Shown one piece after another: positions 24,353-32,790 of a stretch of 64,000 bases of DNA. How positions within the stretch are numbered: the first letter of the stretch is position 1; each line of letters opens with the position of its first letter. The stretch lies in contig NZ_CP109435.1 in the NCBI RefSeq assembly GCF_036227125.1, positions 186,001 to 250,000 of the forward strand, in the 5' to 3' direction. Both the position numbers and the translations under genes were made by a program. The DNA comes from Streptomyces sp. NBC_01485. Its GTDB lineage: Bacteria > Actinomycetota > Actinomycetes > Streptomycetales > Streptomycetaceae. The notes under the pieces were generated by a model. The model was given only the letters and a program-made list of their open reading frames with translations, ran no database searches and was not told the DNA's origin.

Positions 24353-26590
24353 TTACAACTCCCTTACCTCATAAGACAGTTCCGAGTCCGTCAGCGTCAC
24401 CCGCACCGCCCCGTCGTCGCCGCCATCGTCCCCGCTGCGGGTCAGCCGGTACGTGGCCGCCGGGTTTCCGGCGTGGTCCGGAACCGTCACCGTGACGTCG
24501 TCGGCGTCCGGGGTCACGAGGAGAGTGAGGCCGTCGAGCCAGTCGCCGTCCGGGCGTTGGTCGTCGGCGGCCATCGGGATGACCGCGCCCGGGCGGACGT
24601 ACAGCGGGAGGCTGTCGAAGCCGTGGGTCTCGTGGCGCCAGGCCGGGCCCTGGACGCGTTCGCCGGTGAGGAGGTGGGTCCAGGTGCCCTCGGGGAGGTA
24701 GAACTCGACCTCGCCGTCGGCGGTGAAGACCGGGGCCACGAGGAGGTCGGGGCCGAGCATGTACTGGCGGTCGAGAGTGCGGCAGGTCGGGTCGTCGGGG
24801 AAGTCGAGCAGCATCGGCCGCATGACCGGGACGCCCGTGCGGTGGGCCTCGACGGCGGCGCCGTACAGGTACGGCATGAGGCGGTGCTTGAGCAGGGTGA
24901 ACTGCCGTGCCACGTCGACCGCTTCGTCGCCGAAGGCCCACGGCACCCGGTAGGAGACGTTGCCGTGCAGACGGCTGTGGGAGGACAACAGGCCGAAGGC
25001 CAGCCACCGTTTGAAGACCGCCGGGTCGGGCGTGCCCTCGAAGCCGCCGATGTCGTGCGACCAGAAGCCGAAGCCGGACAGCGACAACGACAGTCCGCCG
25101 CGCAGGGATTCGGCCATCGCCGTGAACGACGCGAAGCAGTCGCCGCCCCAGTGCACCGGGAACTGCTGGCCGCCGGCCGTCGCCGAGCGGGCGAACACGA
25201 CGGCCTCGCCCGCGCCGCGCTCCTTCTCCAGCAGCTCGAAGACGGTGCGGTTGTAGAGGTGCGCGTAGTAGTTGTGCATGCGCTCGGGGTCGGAGCCGTC
25301 GTGCCAGACGACGTCGGTCGGCACCCGCTCGCCGAAGTCCGTCTTGAAGCTGTCGACGCCCTGGTCGAGCAGGCGGCGCAGCTTGCCCGCGTACCATTCG
25401 CGGGCGGCCGGGTTCGTGAAGTCGACGAGCGCCATGCCGGGTTGCCACAGGTCCCACTGCCACACGTCGCCGTTCGGCCGCCGTACGAGGTAGCCGCCCG
25501 CCGCCCCCTCCTCGAACAGGGCGGACTTCTGGGCGATGTAGGGGTTGATCCACATGCTGATGCGCAGGCCCCGGTCCTTGAGGCGGCGCAGCATGCCCTC
25601 CGGGTCGGGGAAGACGTCGGCGTCCCACTCGAAGTCCGACCACTGGTACTCGCGCATCCAGAAGCAGTCGAAGTGGAAGACGGACAGCGGGATGTCACGC
25701 TCGGCCATGCCGTCGACGAAGGACGTCACCGTCGCCTCGTCGTACTCCGTGCAGAAGGAGGTCGTCAGCCACAGGCCGAACGACCAGGCCGGCGGCAGGG
25801 CCGGGCGGCCGGTGAGCGCGGTGTAGCGGCGCAGTACGTCCTTCGGGGTGGGGCCCGCGACGACGTAGAACTCGACGGACTGGTCCTCGACGCTGAACTG
25901 GAGCCGGCCGACGGACTCCGAGCCGATCTCGTAGCTCACCTTGCCCGGGTGGTTGACGAGGACGCCGTAGCCGCGCGAGGAGAGGTGGAACGGGATGTTC
26001 TTGTAGGCCAGTTCGCTGCTGGTGCCGCCGTCGGCCTGCCAGATGTCGACGGTCTGGCCGTTCCTGACGAACGGGGTGAAGCGTTCGCCGAGGCCGTAGA
26101 TCTGCTCACCGACGCCGAGCGCGAGCTGCGTGACCATGTGGTGGGCGTCGTCGGGGGTGCTGGCGAAGCCGGCGCCCTTGCTCTCGACTGCCGTGAGCCG
26201 GCGGCCTGTCGAGGTGTCGTGGAACTCCATGCCCCACTCCCCCGCCGTGTCGAGACGGACGCTCAGCGGGCCGGTGGCCAGCTCGGTGACCGTGCCGTCC
26301 CGGGTCACCCGGGCCCCGCTGCCGCCCTCGGTGGGCAGCAGTTCGAAGTCGGGACCGCGCCGGACCCGCCCCGCGTGGTGCGTGAGGCGTACGCCGATGA
26401 CGCCCTCGGCGGGCGCGAAGCAGTCGACCGTGATGAGCGGCTGGTTGAGGGTGTCACCCCGGTCCCGGACATGCCGTACGGCGGCGTACGCGGTGAAGCG
26501 GTCCTCGGCCGCCCGGATCTGGCGGACCTGGGTGGCGTACGAGGCGCGGACCCCTTCCCGCATCAGCCAGAAACCGTCGGTGAACTTCAT
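24353..26590 (-). CDS. GH31 alpha-xylosidase (YicI-like)
   Basis: A 745-residue cytoplasmic retaining glycosidase that would remove alpha-1,6-linked xylose from xyloglucan oligosaccharides. Asp418 in DSFKTDFGERVP is the nucleophile and Asp484 in VHWGGDCFASF the acid/base; spacing and flanking residues are those of E. coli YicI. An N-terminal beta-sandwich, the barrel with FHFDCFWMREYQWSDFEWD, and C-terminal beta domains are all present. Start 26590 (MKFTDGFWLMREG) was preferred over the in-frame ATG at 26623 because it matches the family N-terminus and has GGGGA upstream. Divergent from the importer operon; both promoters carry the same operator. Confidence 0.9.
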   Translation of the reverse strand: MKFTDGFWLMREGVRASYATQVRQIRAAEDRFTAYAAVRHVRDRGDTLNQPLITVDCFAPAEGVIGVRLTHHAGRVRRGPDFELLPTEGGSGARVTRDGTVTELATGPLSVRLDTAGEWGMEFHDTSTGRRLTAVESKGAGFASTPDDAHHMVTQLALGVGEQIYGLGERFTPFVRNGQTVDIWQADGGTSSELAYKNIPFHLSSRGYGVLVNHPGKVSYEIGSESVGRLQFSVEDQSVEFYVVAGPTPKDVLRRYTALTGRPALPPAWSFGLWLTTSFCTEYDEATVTSFVDGMAERDIPLSVFHFDCFWMREYQWSDFEWDADVFPDPEGMLRRLKDRGLRISMWINPYIAQKSALFEEGAAGGYLVRRPNGDVWQWDLWQPGMALVDFTNPAAREWYAGKLRRLLDQGVDSFKTDFGERVPTDVVWHDGSDPERMHNYYAHLYNRTVFELLEKERGAGEAVVFARSATAGGQQFPVHWGGDCFASFTAMAESLRGGLSLSLSGFGFWSHDIGGFEGTPDPAVFKRWLAFGLLSSHSRLHGNVSYRVPWAFGDEAVDVARQFTLLKHRLMPYLYGAAVEAHRTGVPVMRPMLLDFPDDPTCRTLDRQYMLGPDLLVAPVFTADGEVEFYLPEGTWTHLLTGERVQGPAWRHETHGFDSLPLYVRPGAVIPMAADDQRPDGDWLDGLTLLVTPDADDVTVTVPDHAGNPAATYRLTRSGDDGGDDGAVRVTLTDSELSYEVREL

Positions 26591-26658
26591 GCGGTGGTCC
26601 CCCGTGGGGTGAAGGCGCTTCATCGACTGGCGAAGCGACCGGCGGAGTGACTGATGGA

Positions 26659-26694
26659 TGACCGGTGGAATGACCGGTGGAATGACCGGTGGAG
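26659..26694. repeat. Three tandem 12-bp repeats in the GH31 leader
   Basis: TGACCGGTGGAA occurs three times head to tail (the last ends GAG). Each unit contains the palindrome ACCGGT. It lies between the operator and the GH31 start, hence in its untranslated leader. Confidence 0.65.
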
Positions 26695-26701
26695 CAAATC
26701 C

Positions 26702-26744
26702 TCGAAGCGCTTCGATGCTCCGTACTCGGCCTGCCAGGTGTCAA
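26702..26744 (-). promoter_or_regulatory. GH31 promoter with perfect operator
   Basis: On the minus strand TTGACA (26744-26739) is a perfect -35. The presumed -10 region overlaps TCGAAGCGCTTCGA (26702-26715), a perfect 14-bp palindrome. Steric repression by a LacI-family protein is expected. Confidence 0.62.
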
Positions 26745-26785
26745 GTGGGCATGAAAACTCCGTTCAGGAATTCTGCGCATCCACC

Positions 26786-26838
26786 TTGTGACACCCAAAG
26801 CGGTCACTTAATCTCACTGCAACATCGAAGCGCTTCGA
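26786..26838 (+). promoter_or_regulatory. Importer operon promoter with perfect operator
   Basis: TTGTGA (26786-26791) and TAATCT (26809-26814) are 17 bp apart. Ten bases after the -10 begins TCGAAGCGCTTCGA (26825-26838), a perfect palindrome over the probable transcription start. It is the same site as at 26702. Confidence 0.7.
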
Positions 26839-26872
26839 CGATGCTCGACGCGTTCCCCGAAGGGTTGCCGCA

Positions 26873-28549
26873 ATGACGCCGAACTCGCCCTCCGCTCCCG
26901 CCCCCAGCCGGAGAGGTTTCCTCGCCTCCACCGCCGTCGCCGCCGCGGCGGTGGCCGGCGGGATGCCGCTGCTCGCCGCCTGCGGCGGGTCGGAGAACAA
27001 GGACCGGGAAGGCACCACCGCCGGCAAGGCGGCCCAGAAGCTGCTGCCCACGTTCGTCGCCAGCGCGCTGGCCAAGCCGGACCTTCCGTCGAAGAACGGC
27101 TCGGCGGCCGGCTACACCGGCAAGGTCGACCTCGCGAAGCTGGTCACCTCGGTCCCGGACAGGCTCGGCACCGGCGCCCCCTTCAAGATCATGTCCCCGT
27201 TCTGGGGCTCCCCTCCGAAGGCCGGCTGCGCCTACTACACCGCGCTCGACGCGGCGGCGGGCACCAAGGTCACCTGGCAGAACCAGGACGGCAACACCTA
27301 CGGCGAGAAGCTCGGCGCCGTCCTCGCCGCCAGTTCGATACCCGACATGGTGGTGGTGCCGAGCTGGGAGCTGACCGGGAAGATCCCGAGCGCGGTCACC
27401 GCGAAGTTCATGGACCTCGGCCCCTACCTCGCGGGCGACAAGGTCAAGAAGTACCCGAACCTCGCCGCGATCCCCTCCGACTCCTGGCGCATGAGCATCT
27501 TCGGCGGCGCGCTGCGCGGCATCCCGATGCCCGCCGCCGGCTCGACGTTCATCGTGCCGTACTACCGCAAGGACATCTTCGACAAGAAGGGCTACTCCGT
27601 CCCCAAGTCGCCGGAGGAGTTCCTCACCTGGGCCAAGGAGGCGACCAGCGCCAAGGCCCGGGTGTACGCCTGCGGCGACAACATGATCTGGACCGCCTTC
27701 AACATCTTCGGCGTCCGCCCCTCCCAGTCGCTCGGCTGGAACCTGGCCGACGGCAAGCTGACGTACCGCATCGAGCAGCCCGAGTACCTGGAAGCGCTGG
27801 AGTGGACCCGCAAGCTGTTCGACGCGGGCGTCGTGCACCCCGACGACCGGGCCCGCTCGGGCGACGCGGGCCAGCGTTTCACCGCGGGCCAGATCCTGAT
27901 GTTCAACAGCGACCTCTCCGCCTGGTACGCGAAGACGGCCGAACAGGCCGCGTCCAACCCGGACTTCGCCATCGACGGCATGGACCTCTTCGGCGCCGAC
28001 GGCGGCGACCCGACGCTGTACGCGAGTCAGCCCGCCACCATCTGGTCGTTCATCCGCAAGGGCGCCTCGAAGGCGACGGTCGAGAACGCGCTGGCCGCCG
28101 CCGACTTCGCCGCCGCGCCCTACGGCACCAAGGAGCGGATGCTCGTCGACTACGGCGTCGAGGGCACCCACTACACGGTCAAGGAGGGCGTCCCGGTCAA
28201 GAACGACCTGGGCAACTCGGAGGTCATCAACGCCTGGGTGATGCTCGCCGCCCCGGCCCCCTACCTCGCCCACCCCGACTTCCCCGAGGTCGCCCGCAAG
28301 CAGGTCGAGTGGCAGCAGCGGATGGGCGCCAACGCGACGAAGACCTCCACCTACGGCATGAACATCGTCGAGCCGTCCCGCTACGCCAACCTCGCCACGC
28401 CGTTCGAGCAGTTGGAGATCGACTACGTACGCGGCAACCGGAAGCTGTCCGACGTGCAGGGCGCCATCTCCACCTGGAAGTCCTCCGGCGGCGACAAGCT
28501 GCGCGCCTGGTACCAGCAGCTCCTCGACCAGAACGGCAGCGGCAACTGA
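26873..28549 (+). CDS. ABC importer substrate-binding lipoprotein
   Basis: A 558-residue extracellular sugar-binding lipoprotein. A twin-arginine-type signal (SRRGFLASTAVAAAAVAGG) ends in the lipobox LLAAC, with Cys37 to be lipidated. The body is a cluster D-I type binding protein as in LplA-like systems (PPKAGCAYYTALDAAAGTKV, DIFDKKGYSVPKSPEEFLTW, AWVMLAAPAPYLAHPDFPEV). It probably captures oligosaccharides released by the GH5 enzyme. It is followed without a gap by the two permease genes; TGATG links it to the first. Confidence 0.9.
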   Translation: MTPNSPSAPAPSRRGFLASTAVAAAAVAGGMPLLAACGGSENKDREGTTAGKAAQKLLPTFVASALAKPDLPSKNGSAAGYTGKVDLAKLVTSVPDRLGTGAPFKIMSPFWGSPPKAGCAYYTALDAAAGTKVTWQNQDGNTYGEKLGAVLAASSIPDMVVVPSWELTGKIPSAVTAKFMDLGPYLAGDKVKKYPNLAAIPSDSWRMSIFGGALRGIPMPAAGSTFIVPYYRKDIFDKKGYSVPKSPEEFLTWAKEATSAKARVYACGDNMIWTAFNIFGVRPSQSLGWNLADGKLTYRIEQPEYLEALEWTRKLFDAGVVHPDDRARSGDAGQRFTAGQILMFNSDLSAWYAKTAEQAASNPDFAIDGMDLFGADGGDPTLYASQPATIWSFIRKGASKATVENALAAADFAAAPYGTKERMLVDYGVEGTHYTVKEGVPVKNDLGNSEVINAWVMLAAPAPYLAHPDFPEVARKQVEWQQRMGANATKTSTYGMNIVEPSRYANLATPFEQLEIDYVRGNRKLSDVQGAISTWKSSGGDKLRAWYQQLLDQNGSGN

Positions 28550-29604
28550 TGTCCCTCACGGCCGGAGACAGGCCCAGAACGGCCAAGGTCGCCAAGTCCG
28601 CCAAGGGCGCTGCGGGTGACGGGGATTCGGTGGTCTCCACGGCGGACGGTGACGCCTCGCGGAAGCAGAAGAAGGGCCGGGTTCCCTGGCGGATCCGGCT
28701 GCGCCGCGACCGCGCGCTCATCCTGATGACGCTGCCCGCGATCGCGCTGGTCCTGCTCTTCAACTACATCCCGCTGCTCGGCAACGTCGTCGCCTTCCAG
28801 GACTACGACCCCTATGTCTCCACCAACGGCGTCACGGCGATCTTCCACAGCCCGTGGGTGGGCGTGGAGCAGTTCTCCCGGATGGTCGACGACCCGTTGT
28901 TCTGGGGCGCGGCGAAGAACACCATCGTCCTGTTCGTGCTCCAACTGGTGCTGTTCTTCCCGATTCCCATCGCCCTCGCGCTGCTCATCAACAGCGTGGT
29001 GCGGCCCCGGGTGCGGGCCGTGGCGCAGGCGATCATGTATCTGCCGCACTTCTTCTCGTGGGTCCTCGTCGTCACCGTGTTCCAGCAGGTGTTCGGCGGG
29101 GCGGGCATCATCGCGCAGACCCTCTCCGACCACGGGTGGACCGGCTTCGACCTGATGACGAACGCGGACCTGTTCAAGTACCTGGTCACCGCGCAGGCCG
29201 TGTGGAAGGACGCCGGCTGGGGGATCATCGTCTTCCTCGCCGCGCTGGCCGCCGTCAGCACCGACCTGTACGAGGCCGCCGCGATGGACGGGGCCGGGCG
29301 CTGGCGCCGTATGTGGCACGTGACGCTGCCGGCGCTGCGGCCGGTGATCGCGCTGCTGCTCGTGCTGCGGGTGGGGGACGCGCTCAGCGTCGGCTTCGAG
29401 CAGTTCCTGCTCCAGCGCGACGCGGTCGGCGCGGGCGCCAGCGAGGTCCTCGACACCTATGTGTGGAGCGTCGGCATCCAGAACGGCGACTTCAGTTACG
29501 CGGCCGCCGTCGGCCTCGTCAAGGGACTCATCGGCGTCGTACTCGTCCTGGGCGCGAACAAGTTCGCGCATCTGCTGGGCGAGCAGGGGGTGTACAAGAA
29601 GTGA
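28549..29604 (+). CDS. ABC sugar importer permease, LplB/YteP-like
   Basis: A 351-residue membrane protein with a ~50-residue basic cytoplasmic extension rich in Lys and Ala before six predicted helices (ALILMTLPAIALVLLFNYIP, TIVLFVLQLVLFFPIPIALA and others). The EAA loop that contacts the ATPase is EAAAMDGAGRWRRMWHVTLP. The ATG overlaps the stop of the lipoprotein gene (TGATG). It forms the membrane channel with the next gene product. No ATPase is encoded in the operon, as is usual for Streptomyces sugar importers that share MsiK. Confidence 0.88.
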   Translation: MSLTAGDRPRTAKVAKSAKGAAGDGDSVVSTADGDASRKQKKGRVPWRIRLRRDRALILMTLPAIALVLLFNYIPLLGNVVAFQDYDPYVSTNGVTAIFHSPWVGVEQFSRMVDDPLFWGAAKNTIVLFVLQLVLFFPIPIALALLINSVVRPRVRAVAQAIMYLPHFFSWVLVVTVFQQVFGGAGIIAQTLSDHGWTGFDLMTNADLFKYLVTAQAVWKDAGWGIIVFLAALAAVSTDLYEAAAMDGAGRWRRMWHVTLPALRPVIALLLVLRVGDALSVGFEQFLLQRDAVGAGASEVLDTYVWSVGIQNGDFSYAAAVGLVKGLIGVVLVLGANKFAHLLGEQGVYKK

Positions 29605-30527
29605 GCCTCAACACGCAGCTCATCCGCAGTCTCCAGGCGCCGGCCCGGCCCGTGTGGGAGGAGCCGCCGGGCAAGGCGGGGCTCACCCTGAAGGGCGGCT
29701 TCCTCGCGCTGGCCTGCCTGGCGGTGCTCGCCCCGCTGTGGATCGTGATCGTCACCAGCCTTTCCCCGAAGCCGGTGATCGACCGGGTCGGCGGCCTGGT
29801 GGTGATCCCCCAGGGCATCACCTTCGTCAACTACACGGAGCTGCTGGGCGGTGGGCAGGTCAGCCGGGCGATGCTGGTCTCGACCGGGGTCACCCTCGTC
29901 GGCACGCTGTTCTCGATGACGGTGTCGGTGCTCGCGGCGTACGGGCTGTCGCGGCCGGGCAGCCTCGGGCACCGGTTCCTGCTGATGACGCTGATGGCGA
30001 CCATGTTCTTCGGGGCCGGCCTCATCCCGACGTATCTGCTCGTGCAGTCGCTGGGTCTGACCGACTCCTATCTGTCCCTGATCCTGCCGAGCGCGGTCAG
30101 CGTCTTCAACATCCTGGTCCTGCGGGCCTTCTTCATGGGGATCTCCCCCGAACTCACCGAGTCCGCCCGCATCGACGGGGCCAGTGACCTGCGCATCCTG
30201 CTGACCGTCATCATGCCCCTGTCGCGGGCGGTACTGGCCGTCATCTCCCTGTTCTACGCGGTCGGTTACTGGAGCGCCTGGTTCAACGCCTCGATCTATC
30301 TCACCGACCAGCAGATGATGCCGCTGCAGAACGTGCTCATCCAGTTGGTCCAGAAGAACACCGAGGCGCCGACCGGCCTTCAGCAGGCGGTCCGTACGGG
30401 TCAACTCTCGGCGTTGGGGCTCCAGATGGCCGTCATGGTGCTCGCCCTTGTCCCCGTGGCGATCGCATCGCCCTTCGTGCAGCGGCACTTCAAGAAGGGC
30501 ATGCTCACGGGCGCGGTCAAGGGCTGA
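29601..30527 (+). CDS. ABC sugar importer permease, LplC/YtcP-like
   Basis: A 308-residue partner permease with six helices (GGFLALACLAVLAPLWIVIV, TLFSMTVSVLAAYGLS and others). Its EAA-like loop is ESARIDGASDLRILLTVIMP, and the C-terminus FVQRHFKKGMLTGAVKG is typical of LplC/YtcP proteins. The GTG start overlaps the stop of the first permease (GTGA). Last gene of the operon; a terminator hairpin follows after 24 bp. Confidence 0.88.
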   Translation: MSLNTQLIRSLQAPARPVWEEPPGKAGLTLKGGFLALACLAVLAPLWIVIVTSLSPKPVIDRVGGLVVIPQGITFVNYTELLGGGQVSRAMLVSTGVTLVGTLFSMTVSVLAAYGLSRPGSLGHRFLLMTLMATMFFGAGLIPTYLLVQSLGLTDSYLSLILPSAVSVFNILVLRAFFMGISPELTESARIDGASDLRILLTVIMPLSRAVLAVISLFYAVGYWSAWFNASIYLTDQQMMPLQNVLIQLVQKNTEAPTGLQQAVRTGQLSALGLQMAVMVLALVPVAIASPFVQRHFKKGMLTGAVKG

Positions 30528-30551
30528 CGCCCCTGACGCCCCGTTCATACG

Positions 30552-30600
30552 GGTAGCCGGCGGTCGGCAGCCCCCTGTCGACTGCCTGCCACCGGCTACC
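30552..30600 (+). terminator. Terminator hairpin after importer operon
   Basis: GGTAGCCGG... (30552-30570) pairs with ...CCGGCTACC (30582-30600), mostly matched over 19 bases, with an 11-base loop. It lies between the plus-strand importer and a minus-strand gene ending at 30637. Confidence 0.72.
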
Positions 30601-30636
30601 GGCTCGTGGGACCGCCCCGGTCCTGCTCCGTGGACC

Positions 30637-31305
30637 TCAGGCCAGGCCGACCTGCCGCTGCATCGTCAACTGGTCGAAGAAGAGGAACTCCTCCTCCATG
30701 ACGCCGCGCCTGTTCAGGACGCCGATGGTGGCCATGTGCAGCGCGAACCGCTTGCCCGTGGGCTGGATGAAACCGCCCTTGCCGTCCGGCATCGGGCCGG
30801 TGAAGGTGCCCTCCCACACGCCGGTCACGGCGACGAAGTCGGCCTTGGCGATGCGGACCGGGTGCACCTCGATCTTGATGTCCGGCGCCCACAGGAACTG
30901 GGCCTTCATGTCCTCGACATGGATGTCCAGCCCGTCCGTGTAGTGGCCGTCGGGCCAGTGCACACGCACGTCCTGGTCGTGACTCTCGTCGAACCGGTCC
31001 CAGTCCTGGTGGGAGTAGACGTCGAAGTCCGCGACGTCGAACATCTCCAGGTTGCGGCGCTCCTCACGGGTGAGGTCCGTCGGCCACGGGAACTCCTCGC
31101 GGGTCGTGACCGGGTCCCCCATCTTGCGCCCGTCCCTGAGCCCGCTCCCACTGCCGTAGCCGCCCTTCCCGCCCCTGTGCGTGGTCAGGTCGCGGAAGCG
31201 GTCCGCGGCCTGGGCCGGGGTCCCGCCGTCGAGAACGGTGGCGAGAGCCAGAGCGCCGACAGCGGTTCCGGCGGCCCCGCCCCTGAGTACGGCACGACGA
31301 TCCAT
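30637..31305 (-). CDS. Exported SnoaL-like ester cyclase/NTF2 family protein
   Basis: A 222-residue protein with a twin-arginine-type signal (MDRRAVLRGGAAGTAVGALA). The mature part is an NTF2/SnoaL-like cone: DFDVYSHQDWDRFDESHDQDV, RVHWPDGHYTDGLDIHVEDM and FVAVTGVWEGTFTGPMPDG. SnoaL-type proteins include polyketide cyclases and many of unknown activity; His and Asp residues suitable for catalysis are present, but the substrate is unknown. It is divergent from a MarR gene 95 bp away, which probably controls it. Confidence 0.75.
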   Translation of the reverse strand: MDRRAVLRGGAAGTAVGALALATVLDGGTPAQAADRFRDLTTHRGGKGGYGSGSGLRDGRKMGDPVTTREEFPWPTDLTREERRNLEMFDVADFDVYSHQDWDRFDESHDQDVRVHWPDGHYTDGLDIHVEDMKAQFLWAPDIKIEVHPVRIAKADFVAVTGVWEGTFTGPMPDGKGGFIQPTGKRFALHMATIGVLNRRGVMEEEFLFFDQLTMQRQVGLA

Positions 31306-31343
31306 GGGTGATCACTCCCGTAGGCGTTGAGGAAATATTTACC

Positions 31344-31379
31344 TGCGCACACAATTACATACCTTGGTTGCGCACACAA
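31344..31379. promoter_or_regulatory. Direct repeat TGCGCACACAA in the ester cyclase/MarR gap
   Basis: The 11-mer occurs at 31344-31354 and 31369-31379 (25-bp period) between the divergent genes. It is a candidate binding site for the MarR-family protein encoded beside it. Confidence 0.45.
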
Positions 31380-31399
31380 GTAGTCGTTACGATGGGGGC

Positions 31400-31867
31400 A
31401 TGCCCGACGACAGCCACAGGCCCGCCCCTCTCCCCCTCACCGCCGACGAGTACGCCCTGGTCAAGGCGCTCCGGCCCGCGATGGCCGCCCTGACCCGCGC
31501 TTTCGACACGAACCTGCATCCGCTGGGCCTGACGCACGCCGAGTACATCGTCCTGATGTTCCTGTCCGAGGCCCCCGACCGCGCGCTGCGCCTGGGCGAC
31601 CTGGCCGGGCTGTGCCACCAGTCCCCCTCCCACACGGGGCGCACCGTGCAGCGCCTGCAGTCCGAGGGGCTGGTCGTCCGGGAACAGTGCAGCCAGGACG
31701 CCCGCTCCTTCCGCGCCACCCTCACCGACGCCGGCCTCGCCCGCCTCGAACAGGCCTGGCCGCTGCACATCACGGGCGTCCGCCACCGCCTCTTCGACCA
31801 GCTCGAAGGCATCGACGTCGGCAAACTCGCGGCAGCGTTCGAGCGCATCGCCGACACCACTGACTGA
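31400..31867 (+). CDS. MarR-family transcriptional regulator
   Basis: A 155-residue dimeric winged-helix regulator. The HTH spans ~55-105 (RLGDLAGLCHQSPSHTGRTV as recognition region, then LQSEGLVVREQCSQDARSF as wing). ATG 31400 follows GGGGG; an in-frame ATG at 31364 would add 12 unlikely residues. It is divergent from the SnoaL-like gene and likely represses it and itself, with release by a small phenolic or similar ligand, as is usual for the family. An inverted repeat of GACCGG/CCGGTC blocks follows the stop. Confidence 0.88.
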   Translation: MPDDSHRPAPLPLTADEYALVKALRPAMAALTRAFDTNLHPLGLTHAEYIVLMFLSEAPDRALRLGDLAGLCHQSPSHTGRTVQRLQSEGLVVREQCSQDARSFRATLTDAGLARLEQAWPLHITGVRHRLFDQLEGIDVGKLAAAFERIADTTD

Positions 31868-31983
31868 CCGGCCGGTCAGTTGGTCGGTCAGTCGACCGGT
31901 CGGTCCGGCAACCGCGTCACGCCTCGAAGGCGGTCCTGGATACGCTCCGACAATCGGTGACGCCCGACCGGCCGCGGGGGCGG

Positions 31984-32133
31984 ATGAACGCCACCATCCG
32001 CTCGTTCAACCGGTTCGCCCCGGGGGTGGGACTGTGTGGAGCGGTCTCCCAGGCGCTCGTACTCGCGGTCTCCCGCACCCGGGACGCCCGCGCCGCCGAC
32101 GAAGACGAACTCGAGCCGCTGGCGAGCGCGTAG
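31984..32133 (+). CDS. Possible 49-residue peptide, unknown
   Basis: Short open frame starting MNATIRSFNRFAPGVGL with GGGGGCGG just before the ATG. Third codon positions are mostly G or C, as expected for coding DNA here. One Cys lies in the middle and the C-terminal part is acidic (DEDELEPLASA). The frame is also open upstream to the MarR stop, so it may be the end of a decayed gene. I do not recognise it. The stretch 31868-32225 holds nothing else I can support. Confidence 0.3.
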   Translation: MNATIRSFNRFAPGVGLCGAVSQALVLAVSRTRDARAADEDELEPLASA

Positions 32134-32225
32134 GACACGGGCAAGCAAGGCACACCGGTCACCGGCACACTGATACGGCGGCGCGCCGACTCGTGGACAG
32201 GCCGCTCCCCCGCGCCGGCCATCCC

Positions 32226-32651
32226 TCACGCGGCGCGTCTCCTCGCCCCCGTCGTCCGCACGGGTGCCGGTCCGGGCGCGGGTGCGGCCGTGGGGCGCGG
32301 GGCTGGGGCCGGGGTGCGGGCCGGGGTGCGGGTGGGGCGGGCCCGGTAGGTCGTCTTCGTGGGGTCTTTGACGGGCTCGCCGAGCGTGATCCGTCCCGCC
32401 GCGTACAGCTCGTCGCACTCGGCCGTGGACAGCGCGACGTAGCAGCCTCCCCGGCCGTTTTCGGCGTCCAACGGCCGCCAGTAGCCGTACACACGGCGTC
32501 CGCTGGCGTGCTCGGTCACGAACACCGGTGTGCGCGGATCGGAGACGATGCGCAGGACGTCGGCTCCGGCGCTGCTCAGCGGTACGGCGGGGCGGCGCGC
32601 GGCGAAGCGTATGTCGAGGAACTGCTGCTGGTCGGCGGTTGGCGGCATCAT
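32226..32651 (-). CDS. Conserved-looking hypothetical protein with Pro/Ala-rich tail
   Basis: A 141-residue cytoplasmic protein. The first ~95 residues look folded (QQQFLDIRFAARRPAVPLSS, FVTEHASGRRVYGYWRPLDA, YVALSTAECDELYAAGRITL); the rest is a low-complexity tail of TPARTPAPAPRPT-type sequence that is probably disordered and basic. ATG 32651 (a second ATG follows at once) is preceded by GGAAAGG at good spacing. No family recognised; nothing in the surroundings suggests a role. Confidence 0.55.
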   Translation of the reverse strand: MMPPTADQQQFLDIRFAARRPAVPLSSAGADVLRIVSDPRTPVFVTEHASGRRVYGYWRPLDAENGRGGCYVALSTAECDELYAAGRITLGEPVKDPTKTTYRARPTRTPARTPAPAPRPTAAPAPGPAPVRTTGARRRAA

Positions 32652-32790
32652 CGGTGACCTTTCCTGGGCAGGGACACGAGACCGTCTACCCTGCCGAGCG
32701 GAAGTTGATCTCACCTGGGGCATCCTGCATCACGGCACTGACAACGGCCCGCCCCCTGGACCCGGTCAGCCTGTGTCCGCCATTGCGCGT

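Noticed and set aside
24353..26590. Long open frames on the strand opposite the GH31 gene
   Set aside because: They are composition-driven antisense frames of very GC-rich DNA; the GH31 reading has all catalytic motifs and they have none.
20082..30600. LacI-family repressor gene for the glycan locus
   Set aside because: Operators are present but no LacI-type HTH protein is encoded anywhere in the window.
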